A stretch of 64,000 bases of DNA from DASWJZ01 sp963792885. Its GTDB lineage: Bacteria > Pseudomonadota > Alphaproteobacteria > Rhizobiales > Afifellaceae. The stretch lies in NCBI GenBank assembly GCA_963792885.1, contig CAWBXX010000001.1, positions 853,478 through 917,477 of the forward strand, in the 5' to 3' direction. Positions 1 to 10,537 of the stretch are shown piece after piece. Within the stretch, counting starts at the first letter, position 1; each line of letters opens with the position of its first letter. The translations under genes and the position numbers were made by a program. The notes under the pieces were generated by a model. It was not told where the DNA came from. It ran no database searches and saw nothing but the letters and a program-made list of their open reading frames with translations.

Positions 1-560
1 GGCGCTGCTGCTCTTCTACGCCAAGCTCGACTGGGTGGCGGGGCCCGGCCGCCTCGACATCTCCTACGACTACATCGTGACGCCGGTGACCGGCATCGCT
101 CCTCGTCGACAGCCTGATGCAGGGCGAGTTCGCGGTCTTCGCGCAACGCCTTCTCCCACATCATCCTGCCGGCCTCGCTGCTCGGCTATTTCTCGCTCGC
201 CTATATCAGCCGCATGACGCGCTCCTTCATGCTGAACGAGCTCAGCCAGGAATACATCGTCGCGGCGCGGGTGAAGGGCATCTCCGAGGCGCGCGTGATC
301 TGGCGCCATGCGCTTCGCAACGCCGCCGTGCCGCTCGTCACCGTCATCGTCCTTTCCTATGCCGGCGCTGCTGGAAGGCTCGGTGCTGACCGAGACGGTG
401 TTCGCCTGGCCGGGCATCGGCCTCTACCTCACCAATTCGCTGCAGAACGCCGACATGAACGCCGTGCTCGGCGCGACGCTCACGATCGGCGTCACCTTCG
501 TCGGCGCTGAACGTGCTTTCCGACGTGCTCTACCGGCTGCTCGATCCGAGGACGCGCTGA
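1..560 (+). CDS. DppB-like peptide ABC transporter permease, 5'-truncated and frameshifted
   Basis: This is the C-terminal part of an inner-membrane permease of the dipeptide/oligopeptide (DppB/OppB) class; the start lies outside the window. Repairing three single-base shifts (near 105, 365 and 507) gives a continuous protein. It contains the permease EAA-type loop (sequence around ISEARVIWRHALRNA), then FAWPGIGLY, and ends LLDPRTR with TGA at 558-560. The next permease starts 1 base later, as expected in dpp operons. Two of the shifts are the same change, an extra G in GGC-CTG, which points to sequencing error. The family is clear; the substrate is not visible. Confidence 0.85.
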
Positions 561-561
561 G

Positions 562-1497
562 ATGGCGGATGCATCCACCGCGCGATGACCGGGCCGGCCT
601 CAAAGCGTGGCTGCTCGCGGCGGAGCCGGGCTCGCGGCTGCAGGCGCGGCTCGGCCGCTTCTATGTCAGCTGGCGGACCTTCCTCGGCAATCCGCTCGCC
701 GTCATCGGGCTCGTCATCGTTGTCGCGCTTGCTGCTCTGCGCGCTCTTCGCCGGAGTTCTCGCCACGCACTCGCCCTATGCCGGCGGCGATCTGCGCACC
801 GAGCGGCTGCTTCCGCCCGAGCGCCGAGTTCTGGCTCGGCACCGACGACCAGGCGCGCGACATCTATTCGCGCATCGTCTACGGCTCGCGCCTGACGCTG
901 CTCGTGGTGGTCCTCGTCTCCGTCATCGCCACGCCGATCGGCCTCGCGATCGGCACCATCTCCGGTTATTTCGGCGGCTGGGTCGACGTGGTGCTGATGC
1001 GGCTCACCGACATCTTCCTCGCCTTCCCGCGGCTGGTTCTGGCGCTCGCCTTCGTGGCGGCGCTCGGCCCCGGCATCGAGAACGCGATCATCGCCATCGC
1101 CATCACCGCCTGGCCGCCCTACGCGCGCATCGCCCGCGCCGAGACGCTGACCATCCGCAACAGCGAGTTCATCCAGGCGGTGCGGCTGCAGGGCGGGTCG
1201 TCGGCGCGCATCATCCTGAAGCACGTCGTGCCGCTCTGCCTTTCCTCGGTGATCGTCCGCGTGACGCTCGACATGGCGGGCATCATCCTGACCGCCGCCG
1301 GCCTCGGCTTCCTCGGCCTCGGCGCCCAGCCGCCGCTTCCGGAATGGGGCGCGATGATCGCCGCCGGGCGGCGCTTCCTCATCGACCAATGGTGGGTCGC
1401 GGCGATGCCCGGCATCGCGATCTTCGTCGTCAGCCTCGGCTTCAACCTGCTCGGCGACGGCCTGCGCGACGTGCTCGACCCGAAGGCGGCGACGATG
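562..1497 (+). CDS. DppC-like peptide ABC transporter permease, frameshifted
   Basis: This is the second inner-membrane permease of the transporter. The start ATG at 562 follows the DppB stop by one base. The N-terminus has the DppC-type stretch FLGNPLAVIGLVIV (first membrane span). The body reads in one frame from about 830, with WLGTDDQARDIYSRI, the permease signature around QAVRLQGGSSARIILKHV, and the typical end GDGLRDVLDP. Shifts occur near 585, 737 and 826 and near the 3' end, where the stop should overlap the ATGA at 1495. Most are single-base insertions, so the gene is probably intact in the organism. Confidence 0.85.
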
Positions 1498-2339
1498 AGC
1501 GAGCGCCGCTCCTCGCGGTCGAAGACCTGCGCGTGCGCTTCCAGCTTCGCCGCGGCACGGTCGAGGCGGTGCGCGGCATTTCCTTTTCGCTCGGCCGCGA
1601 GCGGCTCGGCATCGTCGGCGAATCCGGCTCGGGCAAGTCGCAGACCGGCCGCGCCATCCTGGGGCTGACGCCGCCGCCCGGCGAGGTCACGGCGAAGCGG
1701 CTGGAGTTCGACGGCGATCGACCTTCTGTCGGCCGGCGCCGCGGAGCGTCAGGCGGCTCCGCGGCAGCCGCATGACGATGGTGATGCAGGACCCGAAATA
1801 CTCGCTCGACCCGGTGATGCCGGTCGGTGCGCAGATCGTCGAGGCCTACCGGGCGCACACGAAAGGCGTCGAAGGCCGAGGCGCGCGAGAAGGCGCTCGA
1901 CATGCTCGACGCGGTGCAGCATCCGCGATCCGACGCGCGTGCTCTCGCTCTATCCGCACGAGCTTTCCGGCGGCATGGGTCAGCGCGTGATGATCGCCAT
2001 GATGCTCGTCACCGGCCCCGATCTCCTGATCGCCGACGAGCCGACCTCGGCGCTCGACGTGACCGTGCAGCTCGAGGTGCTGCGCATCCTCGACGATCTC
2101 GTCTCGGAGCGCGGCATGGGGCTGATCTTCATCAGCCACGATCTGGAGCTCGTCTCCTCCTTCTGCGACCGGGTGCTCGTCATGTATGCCGGCAAGGTCG
2201 TCGAGGAGCTTGCGGGCAAGCGAGCTCGACGCGGCGAAGCATCCCTATACGCGAGGGCTTGATGCGCTGCCTGCCGAAGCTTGAGGGCGACCAGCATCCG
2301 TTGCCGGTGCTGAACCGCGATCCGGCCTGGGCGCTCTGA
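1495..2339 (+). CDS. DppD-like peptide ABC transporter ATP-binding protein, frameshifted
   Basis: This is the first cytoplasmic ATPase of the peptide transporter. It has Walker A GESGSGKSQTGRA near 1620, a Q-loop (VMQDPKYSLDP), the signature motif LSGGMGQRV near 1970, Walker B LLIADEPTSALD near 2030 and the H-loop ISHDLEL near 2135. The C-terminus HPYTRGLMRCLP is typical of the OppD/DppD substrate-binding extension. At least six one-base shifts (near 1502, 1716, 1748, 1865, 1920, 2218 and 2250) must be repaired. It lies between the permeases and the second ATPase in one operon. Confidence 0.88.
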
Positions 2340-2341
2340 GG

Positions 2342-3120
2342 ATGGCGACGCCCATCCTGAGCGCTGGAGAACGTCTCCGTCGACTTCGGCGCGGGACGGC
2401 TGCGCGTCACTGCCGTCAACGACGTCTCGTTCGCGCTGCAGGCAAGGCGAATCGCTCGGGCTTGTCGGCGAGTCCGGCGCCGGCAAGTCGACCGTGCTTC
2501 GCGCCATCAGCGGGCTGGCGCGGCTGCGGAGCGGGCGCATCCTGCTCGAAGGCCGCGAGGTCCCCTCGCCGCGCGATCTCGCCTTCTACGCGACGGTCCA
2601 GATGGTCTTCCAGGACCCCTACGGCTCGCTGCATCCGCGCCATACCGTCGACCAGATCCTCTCCGAGCCGCTGGCGATCCATCGCAAGCGGGACCCCGAC
2701 GCGCTGATCGTCGATGCGCTTGAGAGATGTCGGGCTCGGGCCCGCCTTCCGCTTCCGCTATCCGCATCAGCTTTCCGGCGGGCAGCGTCAGCGCGTCGCC
2801 GATTGCGCGCGCCTTGATCCTGCGCCCGCAGGTCATCCTGCTCGACGAGCCGACCTCGGCGCTCGACGCTTCGGTGCAGGCGGAAATCCTCAATCTCCTG
2901 GAGACGCTCAGAGCCGAGCACGGCCTCTCCTACATCCTTGTCAGCCACGACCTCGCGGTCGTCGCGCATCTATGCGAGCGGCTTCTCGTGATGCAGCACG
3001 GCAGGGTTGTCGAGGAGATGACCGCCGACGAGCTCCGCGCCGGCGCCGTCGCCAACCCCCACACCGCCGCCATGGTCGCCGCGAGCAGCGGCTTCGAACG
3101 GCGAGCCCGCTCCCTTTCGA
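2342..3120 (+). CDS. DppF-like peptide ABC transporter ATP-binding protein, frameshifted
   Basis: This is the second ATPase of the transporter, starting ATG 2342 two bases after the DppD stop. Walker A GESGAGKSTVLRA is near 2470, the Q-loop MVFQDPYGSLHPRH near 2605, the signature LSGGQRQRV near 2775, and Walker B ILLDEPTSALDAS near 2840. Shifts at about 2355, 2440, 2724 and 2800 are all single-base insertions. The exact end is uncertain: the reading frame runs on past 3100 into the convergent dipeptidase gene with no stop near the expected C-terminus, so one more error lies near the end. Confidence 0.85.
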
Positions 3121-3126
3121 GGAGCG

Positions 3127-4195
3127 TCACCGCTCCAGGTTCGTTCAAGCAGGCCGAGCCAGTTCTCGAAGCAGAGCTTCCTGAGCAGCGCTTCGCCATA
3201 GCCCGCCGAACGGAAGGCCTCGACGAGCCGCGGAAGTCCGGCGACGGTGCCGATCTCCTCGGCCACGACGGCGCCATCGAAATCCGAGCCGAGGCCGACA
3301 TCGGTCCTCGCCCAGATGCTCGATCAGGTAGTCGGTGTGGCGAACCATATCCGACAGCGGCGTGTCGGCGCGCATGCGGCCGTCAGCGCGCAGGAAGCAG
3401 GTGGCGAAGTTCAGCCCGACCATCCCGTCGCTCTCGCGGATCGCGGCAAGCTGCCTGTCGGTCAGGTTGCGCGAGTGCTCCGCAGAGCGCGTGGACGTTC
3501 GAGTGCGTGGCGACGAGCGGCGCCGTGGAAAGCTCCGCCACGTCCCAGAAGCCCTTCTCGTTCAGATGCGAGAGGTCGACCATGATGCCGAGCTCGTTGC
3601 AGGCCTTGACGAGTGCGCGACCCTCGTCGGTCAGGCCGGGGCCGGTGTCGGGCGTGCTCGGGAAGCGGAACGGCACGCCGTGCCCGAAGATGTTGGGCCG
3701 GCTCCAGACCAGCCCGAGCGACCGGAGCCCCGCCTCGTAGAGCACTTCGAGCATGCGGAAGTCGCGGTCGATCGGCTCCGCGCCTTCGATGTGGAGGACC
3801 GTGGCGAGCGCGCCGGCATCTATGCTGGCTCGGATCTCGCTGACCTCTCGGCAGAGGCGGACCGCACCTTCCGAGCGGCGCACGATGCGGAAGAGCAGCG
3901 ACACCATCTGAAGCGCGACCGCCTGTGCCTGCGTCAGCTCCGACTGTCCGGGCAACGGCACGTCGTAGGTCGCCGCCTGCATCAGCTTGTCGATCTTGTC
4001 GGAGTCGCCGTTCCGCTTCGCGGGTGGCACGAAAACCGCAAAGAGTCCGCCGGCGAAGCCGCCCTCGCGGGCGCGGGGCAGATCGAGATGGCCGGCGCCG
4101 TCGCCCTCCAAGAACGACGCGGCGCCGCCATCCGGCTCGGATTTCAGCATGAGGCGGAGGAGCACATCGTTGTGCCCGTCGAAGATCGGGGTCAT
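3127..4195 (-). CDS. Membrane dipeptidase (peptidase family M19), frameshifted
   Basis: This is a zinc-dependent dipeptidase of the renal dipeptidase family, which cleaves dipeptides. The N-terminus MTPIFDGHNDVLLR holds the His-x-Asp metal motif; VLHIEGAEPI supplies the bridging Glu; ATHSNVHALC and the GSDFDG-type region near the C-terminus are typical of M19. The start at 4195 puts the His-x-Asp motif at the usual distance from the N-terminus; an ATG at 4243 is possible. Frameshifts lie near 3480, 3300 and the 3' end, so the stop at 3127 is a reconstruction. It converges with the peptide transporter, which fits use of imported dipeptides, and lies downstream of the fds genes on the same strand. 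Confidence 0.82.
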
Positions 4196-4335
4196 GGGTG
4201 CACGAAACGAAAGGTCGAGGGAGTCCCCGCTTATCGCATCCAAGCGCGCGCCGCCAGGAATTCGACGGCGCTAATATCGAGCTTCAGGCCCGGGCGCTCC
4301 CCTGATGGGTCCGGGGCGGTAAGAGGCGGGGGGCG

Positions 4336-5210
4336 CTACGAGCGAACCGAGCCGTGTGCGGCGGCGCCTGCCGCGTCTTCGATCGCGATCCGACCCGCGT
4401 GGGTGAACACTTCGAAACCGTCGTCGCGAGCGACGGCGACGAGCGTTATTCCGGCGTCCTCCGCCATGCGCACGGCGAGCGCCGTCGGAGCGGAGACGGC
4501 AACCAGGCATCGGTGCGCCGAGGACCGACGCCTTCTGCACCATCTCGACCGAGACACGGCTCGTCAGGAGCAACGCACAGTCGCCCGCGCCGAGGCCAGC
4601 ACGGGAAACCGCGCCGACGAGCTTGTCGAGCGCGTTGTGCCGGCCGACGTCCTCGCGAGCCAGCAGGAGCCCCTCCCCCGGACGCCACAGGCCGGCGGCA
4701 TGCACGGCGCGGGTCTCGCGGTTCATCGGCTGCGCCGCGGCCAGCGATTTCATTGCGATCGCAATCTCCTGCGCGCCGAGCCGGAGGTCACCTTTCACCT
4801 TAGCCGGCGGGCGGACCGCCTCGGCCAGACTGTCGATGCCGCAAAGCCCGCAACCGGTCGGGCCGGCGAAGTGTCGCCGGCGTGCGCCGAGCGCGTCGGC
4901 TCGCGGCTTGGTGAGCCACATGCGAAGCTCGATGCCGCCTGATTCCGGCACGATCTCCAGCGAGCCTATTTCAGAAGGCGCGCCGACGATGCTCTCCGTC
5001 AGGCTGAAGCCGACTGCGAAATCCTCGAGGTCGGCGGGCGTCGCCATCATCACGGCCTGCGTCGAGCCGTCATAGGTCAGCGCTACGGCCGTCTCCTCCG
5101 GCACGGCTCGGACGCCGGCAGCGGGGATGCCGGAGCGATAGGCGATATTCGTGACGCGGCGAACGGGAGCGGCTCTCGCCGTTCACCGTGTCGGCCGGCG
5201 GAGGCATCAT
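4336..5210 (-). CDS. fdhD: Formate dehydrogenase accessory sulfurtransferase FdhD (FdsC), frameshifted
   Basis: FdhD passes sulfur to the molybdenum cofactor so that formate dehydrogenase becomes active. The sequence shows SLTESIVG, the TGCGLCG cysteine pair (Cys-x2-Cys, sulfur transfer) near 4840, REDVGRHNALDKLVGA, LLTSRVSVEMVQKAS and, after a frame change near 4500, the C-terminus GITLVAVARDDGFEVFTHAGRI. The start at 5210 overlaps the stop of fdsD, which supports translational coupling, but a one-base shift near 5140 interrupts the N-terminus. It is the last of the fds genes. Confidence 0.9.
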
Positions 5211-5488
5211 CCGGCGTCGCTCGCGAGCTGCCGAGCTTTCGGGCCGGCGGTCGCCTTCTCCGTCGGGCTTTCGGCGGAAGCCTCGCGGCGAAGCGCCTCA
5301 AGCACCTGCGGATGAAGCCCCGCCCCGCCCGCCGCCGCGTAGTCGGCAAGCTCGGTGCGCATGCGCTTCGTCCAGAACGCGCGCAGGTGCTCCTGCACGC
5401 CCGCGACCGCCTTCTCCTCCGGGTAGGGCCGGAAGAAATCCGCGATCTGGTTCGCCATGCGGACGAGCTTGTCGCGCTTCTCGCTCAC
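5207..5488 (-). CDS. fdsD: NAD-dependent formate dehydrogenase delta subunit FdsD
   Basis: This is a 93-residue protein beginning MSEKRDKLVRMANQIADFF, characteristic of the small delta subunit of the fds-type soluble formate dehydrogenase. That subunit is needed for activity, though its exact role is less well known. It is intact. It lies 13 bases after the fdsA stop, and its TGA overlaps the first ATG of fdhD. In the commonly described fdsGBACD order fdsC (fdhD) precedes fdsD; here the two are swapped. Confidence 0.88.
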   Translation of the reverse strand: MSEKRDKLVRMANQIADFFRPYPEEKAVAGVQEHLRAFWTKRMRTELADYAAAGGAGLHPQVLEALRREASAESPTEKATAGPKARQLASDAG

Positions 5489-5501
5489 GCCCGGCCTCCG
5501 C

Positions 5502-8383
5502 TCACTCGGCCGCGTCGAGATGCGCTTCGATGCGGCGCATCGTGCGCGCCTCCTCCTCGAAATGCTCCTGCCAGGCCGAGGGGCCGTTGGTGCGGCGGAC
5601 CTGCACGGCCGTCACCTTGTATTCGGGGCAGTTCGTCGCCCAGTCGGAGAATTCGGTGGTAACGACGTTGGCGCCCGATATCGGATGATGGAACGTGGTG
5701 TAGACGACCCCCGGCTGCATGCGCTCGCTGACCAGCGCGCGCAGCGATATCTCGCCGGAGCGGCTCTGGATCGCGACGAGATCGCCGCTGCGGACGCCGC
5801 GGTTTTCCGCATCGAGCGGATGGATCTCCAGCAAATCCTCGTCGTGCCAGGCGCCATTCGCCGTGCGGCGTGTCTGCGCGCCGACATTGTACTGCGAGAG
5901 AATCCGGCCGGTGGTCAGGATCAGCGGGAAGCGTGCACCGGTCCGCTCTTCGGTCGGCACGAACTCCGTCAGCATGAACTTGCCCTTGCCGCGCACGAAC
6001 TTGCCGACGTGCATGACCGGCGTGCCTTCCGGCGCGTTGTCGTTGCACGGCCACTGGATCGAGCCGAGGCGGTCGATCTTGTCGAAGGAGACGCCGGCGA
6101 AGGTCGGCGTCAGCGCGCGCGATCTCGTCCATGATCTCGGAAGGATGCGTGTAGCTCATCGCGTAGCCGAGCGCGTTCGACAGCGCCATCGTCGCTTCCC
6201 AGTCGGCCATGCCGGAAAGCGGCGGGATCACCTTGCGGACGCGGCTGATGCGGCGCTCGGCGTTGGTGAAGGTGCCGTCCTTCTCCAGGAACGAGGAGCC
6301 GGGCAGGAAGACGTGCGCAAATTTCGCGGTCTCGTTCAGGAAGATGTCGTGCACGACGACGCATTCCATCGCCGCGAGCCCGGCGGTCACGTGCTGCGTG
6401 TCGGGATCGGACTGCGCGATGTCCTCGCCCTGGATGTAGATGCCCTTGAAATTGCCGTCGACGGCCTCGTCGAGCATGTTCGGGATTCTGCAGCCCCGGC
6501 TCGTTGGAAAGGCTGAGGCCCCAGAGCGCCTCGAAGCTCTGGCGGACCGCATCGTCGGCGACGTGGCGGTAGCCGGGGAGCTCGTGCGGGAAGGAGCCCA
6601 TGTCGCAGGCGCCCTGCACGTTGTTCTGGCCGCGCAGCGGATTCACGCCGACGCCGACCTTGCCGATATTGCCGGTCGCCATGGCGAGGTTCGCCATGCC
6701 CATGACCATGGTCGAGCCCTGGCTGTGCTCGGTGACGCCGAGGCCGTAGTAGATCGCGGAATTGCCGCCGGTCGCGTAGAGCCGCGCCGCGGCGCGCACT
6801 TCCGCCGCCGGAACTCCGGTAATCTTCTCAAGCGCTTCCGGCGAATTCCTCTCTTCCGCGATGAAGCGCGCCCAGTCGTCGAAATCCTCGGGCTCGCAGC
6901 GCTCGCGCACATAGGCCTCGTCGACGAGCCCTTCGGTGACGACGACATGCGCGATGGCGTTGATGACGGCGACGTTGGTGCCAGGCAGAAGCTGCAGATG
7001 ATGGTCGGCCTTGACGTGCGGCGTCTCGACGAGGTCGATCTTGCGCGGGTCGATGACGATCAGCCGCGCGCCTTCGCGGAGCCGCTTCTTCATGCGCGAA
7101 GCAAAGACCGGGTGCGCGTCGGTCGGATTGGCGCCGATGACGACCATGACGTCGGCCTTCTCCACCGAGATGAAATCCTGCGTGCCGGCGGAGGTGCCGA
7201 AGGTGGATTTCAGGCCGTAGCCGGTCGGCGAGTGACAGACGCGGGCGCAGGTATCGACGTTGTTGTTGCGGAAGCCGGCGCGCACCAGCTTCTGAACGAG
7301 ATAGGTCTCTTCGTTGGTGCAGCGCGAGGAGGTGATGCCGCCGATCGCGTCCCGGCCATAGTTCGCCTGGATGCGCTTGAACTCCGAGGCCGTGTGGGCG
7401 ATCGCCTCTTCCCAGCTCACCTCGCGCCACGGATCGGTGGTCTTCGCGCGGATCATCGGCTTGGTGATGCGATCCTTGTGGGTCGCGTAGCCCCAGGCGA
7501 AACGTCCTTTCACACAGGAATGGCCCTCGTTCGCCTTGCCGTCCTTGTAGGGCACCATGCGCACGACCGTATCGCCGCGCATCTCCGCCTTGAAGGAGCA
7601 GCCGACGCCGCAATAGGCGCAGGTCGTCACCACCGAATGCTCCGGCTGGCCGATCTCGATCAGCGATTTCTCCGAGAGCGTCGCGGTCGGGCAGGCCTGC
7701 ACGCAGGCGCCGCAGGACACACACTCGGACGCCAGGAAGCCCTCGTCGATCCCGGCCGCCACCTTCGATTCGAAGCCGCGGCCTTCGATGGTCAGCGCGA
7801 ACGTCCCCTGCACTTCCTCACAGGCGCGCACACAGCGCGAGCAGACGATGCATTTCGACGGGTCGAAGGTGAAATAGGGGTTCGACTCGTCCTTCGGATG
7901 CCACTCCGCGTTGAGCTTGCCGTTCGACTTGGCAAAGACGTGGTTCGCGCCGTCATAGCCATAGCGCACTTCGCGCAGGCCCACCGCGCCCGCCATGTCC
8001 TGCAGCTCGCAGTCGCCGTTCGCCGCGCAGGTCAGGCAATCGAGCGGATGGTCGGAGATGTAGAGCTCCATCACGCCGCGGCGGATGCGCGCGAGCCGTT
8101 CCGTCTGCGTATGCACCGCCATCCCTGGCGCGACCGGCGTGGTGCAGGACGCCGGCGTTCCGGCGCGACCTTCGATCTCCACCAGGCAAAGCCGGCAGGA
8201 GCCGAAGGCATCGAGCATGTCGGTCGAGCAGAGCTTTGGAATCTGCGTGCCGGCTTCCATGGCAGCGCGCATGATCGAGGTACCTTCGGGGACTGTCACC
8301 GGAATGCCGTCGACGGTCAGCGTTACGAGCGTCTCCGATTTCGAGCGCTTGGTGCCGAAGTCGATCTCCTGGACGAGCGACAT
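5502..8383 (-). CDS. fdsA: NAD-dependent formate dehydrogenase alpha (catalytic) subunit FdsA, frameshifted near the 3' end
   Basis: This is the Mo-bis-MGD catalytic subunit, oxidising formate to CO2 in the cytoplasm. In order: an N-terminal [2Fe-2S] domain (CSTDMLDAFGSCRLC), a His/Cys cluster region (HPLDCLTCAANGDC), two [4Fe-4S] ferredoxin motifs (CIVCSRCVRAC; CVSCGACVQAC), the molybdopterin oxidoreductase cluster (CAYCGVGC), and the active-site region RVCHSPTGYG, whose Cys is the expected Mo ligand. The C-terminal domain ends EARTMRRIEAHLDAAE at 5502. Two frameshifts, near 6485 and 6115, interrupt the last third. Length after repair, about 960 residues, is normal for FdsA. Confidence 0.95.
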
Positions 8384-8393
8384 CGTCTCTCTC

Positions 8394-9971
8394 CTATTCC
8401 GCAGCCTGCATGCGCCGATGCGCGCCGCCGCTGAAATCCTCGGGGTAATGATGAAGCGCGCTCAACACCGGAAACGGCGTGAAGCCGCCGAGCGCGCAAA
8501 GCGATCCGAAACGCATCGTCTCGCAAAGCTCTTCGACGAGCACGAGGTTCGCCTCGACATTCTCGCCAGCGACGATCCTGTCGATGACCTCCGTGCCGCG
8601 GATCGAGCCGAGGCGGCAGGGCGTGCACTTGCCGCAGGATTCGATCGCGCAGAACTCGAGGGCGAAGCGCGCCTGCTCCGCCATGTCCACCGTGTCGTCG
8701 AAGACGACGATACCGCCGTGGCCGATCAGCCCGTCCTTCGCTGTAAAAGCCTCGTAATCGAAGGGCGTGTCGAACAGCGACGGCGGGAAATACGCGCCAA
8801 GCGGCCCGCCGACCTGCACCGCGCGTACCGGGCGGCCGCTCGCCGTGCCGCCGCCGATGTCGTTCACAAGCTCGCCAAGCGTCACGCCGAACGCCGTCTC
8901 AAAAAGGCCGCCACGCTTGACGTTGCCGGCAATCTGGATCGGCATCGTGCCGCGCGAACGGCCCATGCCGTAGTCGCGATATGTCGCCGCGCCTTCCGCC
9001 AGGATAAATGGCACGGCGGCGAAAGAGAGCACGTTGTTGATGATGGTGGGCTTGCCGAAGAGGCCCTTGTGGGCCGGGAGCGGCGGTTTGGCGCGCACCT
9101 GCCCGCGCTTCCCTTCCAGGCTATCGAGAAGCGCCGTCTCCTCACCGCAGACATAGGCGCCGGCGCCCATGCGGACTTCCATGTCGAAGCCTCTGCCCGA
9201 GCCGCCGACATTCGCGCCGAGCAGGCCAGCGCGTCGCGCTGCCATGATCGCGGCGTTCATGGCGATCTCGGCATGCGGATATTCGGAGCGGAGATAGATG
9301 AAGCCCTTGGTCGCGCCGATCGCGAGGCCCGCAATGGTCATCCCCTCGATCAACAGAAAGGGATCGCCCTCCATGATCATGCGATCGGCGAAGGTGCCCG
9401 AGTCGCCCTCGTCGGCGTTGCAGACGACGTATTTCTGCTCGCCCCCTTTTCCACCAATTGGCGCCTTCAGCGCCGTTTCCCATTTGATGCCAGTCGGGAA
9501 GCCGGCGCCGCCGCGGCCGCGCAGCCCTGACGCCTTCACCGTTTCGACGATCTCGGCGGGCTGCATCGCGACCGCGCTCTGCAAGCCCTTGTAGCCGCCA
9601 TGGGCGCGGAAATCTTCCAGCGAGCGCGGATCGACGACACCGCAGCGCGCGAAGGTGAGCCGCGTCTGCCGGTTCAGGAACGGAATCTCTTCGGTGACCC
9701 CAAGGAAGAACGCGTTCGGCTTCCCGTCGAGGAAGCCGGAATCGAAAAGCCCCTTCACGTCCTGCGGCGCGACCGGCCCATATGCGACGCGGCCCGCCTG
9801 CGTCTCGACCTCGACCAGCGGTTCCAGCCAATAGAGCCCGCGCGAGCCGTTGCGCACGATCTCGACGGCAGCGCCCGTCTCTGCGGCGATGCGCTCGATC
9901 TCATCCGCCACGCCATCGGCGCCAACGGCGACCGCGCCGGCATCGCAGGGCACAAAAACGCGGACGCTCAC
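8394..9971 (-). CDS. fdsB: NAD-dependent formate dehydrogenase beta subunit FdsB (NuoF-like)
   Basis: This is the diaphorase subunit that passes electrons from the iron-sulfur chain through FMN to NAD+. An N-terminal thioredoxin-like [2Fe-2S]-type region precedes the NuoF core with GLRGRGGAGFPTG (FMN/NADH binding), NADEGDSGTF, GAGAYVCGEETALLDSLEG and the [4Fe-4S] ligands in ESCGKCTPCRLG. The start is chosen as GTG at 9971 because it overlaps the fdsG stop in a GTGA junction; the upstream in-frame ATG at 10076 would place over 100 bases inside fdsG. It is intact, with 10 bases to fdsA. Confidence 0.95.
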   Translation of the reverse strand: MSVRVFVPCDAGAVAVGADGVADEIERIAAETGAAVEIVRNGSRGLYWLEPLVEVETQAGRVAYGPVAPQDVKGLFDSGFLDGKPNAFFLGVTEEIPFLNRQTRLTFARCGVVDPRSLEDFRAHGGYKGLQSAVAMQPAEIVETVKASGLRGRGGAGFPTGIKWETALKAPIGGKGGEQKYVVCNADEGDSGTFADRMIMEGDPFLLIEGMTIAGLAIGATKGFIYLRSEYPHAEIAMNAAIMAARRAGLLGANVGGSGRGFDMEVRMGAGAYVCGEETALLDSLEGKRGQVRAKPPLPAHKGLFGKPTIINNVLSFAAVPFILAEGAATYRDYGMGRSRGTMPIQIAGNVKRGGLFETAFGVTLGELVNDIGGGTASGRPVRAVQVGGPLGAYFPPSLFDTPFDYEAFTAKDGLIGHGGIVVFDDTVDMAEQARFALEFCAIESCGKCTPCRLGSIRGTEVIDRIVAGENVEANLVLVEELCETMRFGSLCALGGFTPFPVLSALHHYPEDFSGGAHRRMQAAE

Positions 9972-10435
9972 CGATTGACCTCCGCCGCGATCATGTCCGC
10001 CTTCTCGCGGTCGATGCGGCCGACGACCTGTCCGTCGACCATCGCGGAAGGCGCGGTCGCGCAGAGGCCGAGGCAATAGACGGCTTCGAGCGTCACGCGC
10101 CCGTCGGGCGACGTCTCGCCGAAGTCGATGCCGAGCCGCTTCGTGAGCTGTTCCGCGATTTCGCGTCCGCCCATCGATTGGCAGGCTTCGGCGCGGCAGA
10201 GCTTCACCACGTGCCGCCCCGCCGGCTCGCGGCGGTAGTCGTGATAGAAGGTGACGATGCCGTAGATCTCGGCGCGCGAGATATTCAGCGCCTCTGCGAC
10301 GACCGGCAAAGCAGAGTCGGGGATGTGGCCCAGCGCCTCCTGGATCTTGTGCAGGATCGGAAGCGCCGCGCCTTCGACTTCGCGGTGCGCGTCGATGATC
10401 TCGCGAAGGAGCGCGTCGTGGCTATCGCCCGACAT
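9968..10435 (-). CDS. fdsG: NAD-dependent formate dehydrogenase gamma subunit FdsG (NuoE-like)
   Basis: This 155-residue protein of the NuoE family carries the thioredoxin-fold [2Fe-2S] cluster. The four ligands appear as CRAEAC and, later, CLGLC; EIYGIVTFYHDYRREP is typical of the family. It is the first gene of the fds operon. The TGA at 9970-9968 overlaps the fdsB GTG. The region upstream, 10436-10537, carries inverted repeats that could bind the LysR protein encoded next. Confidence 0.95.
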   Translation of the reverse strand: MSGDSHDALLREIIDAHREVEGAALPILHKIQEALGHIPDSALPVVAEALNISRAEIYGIVTFYHDYRREPAGRHVVKLCRAEACQSMGGREIAEQLTKRLGIDFGETSPDGRVTLEAVYCLGLCATAPSAMVDGQVVGRIDREKADMIAAEVNR

Positions 10436-10445
10436 TTGGACGTCC

Positions 10446-10528
10446 TTGATCGTAGAAGCCGATCAAAAGCACGAGAACCGGCAAGAAATCAATAAAGCCG
10501 GCCGGTCGATTGATAGGATTTTTCTATC
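10446..10528. promoter_or_regulatory. fds promoter region with three dyads, candidate LysR sites
   Basis: Three inverted repeats lie in the 102-base gap between the LysR gene stop and fdsG. They are TTGATC-N9-GATCAA (10446-10466), ATCAAT-N15-ATTGAT (10488-10514) and GATAG-N7-CTATC (10512-10528). LysR proteins typically bind T-N11-A dyads, and the first fits TTGAT-N11-ATCAA. The symmetry is seen directly; binding is inference. Confidence 0.5.
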
Positions 10529-10537
10529 GACGGAGGC

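Noticed and set aside
1..3120. Decayed (pseudogene) peptide transporter operon
   Set aside because: Every motif survives, and the lesions are repeated one-base insertions of the same kind found in unrelated conserved genes, so error is the better explanation.
3335..4942. A very long plus-strand open frame opposite the dipeptidase and fdhD genes
   Set aside because: It is rich in Arg, Ala and Gly with no family pattern, while the opposite strand holds two well-recognised genes. High GC content produces such antisense frames.
6440..8434. Long plus-strand open frame of over 600 codons opposite fdsA
   Set aside because: The minus strand encodes the full iron-sulfur and molybdenum motifs of FdsA; the antisense product has none.
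10512..10528. GATAG/CTATC hairpin as terminator of the LysR gene
   Set aside because: Only five base pairs, and the gap is better explained as the fds promoter region; transcription may also run on into fds.
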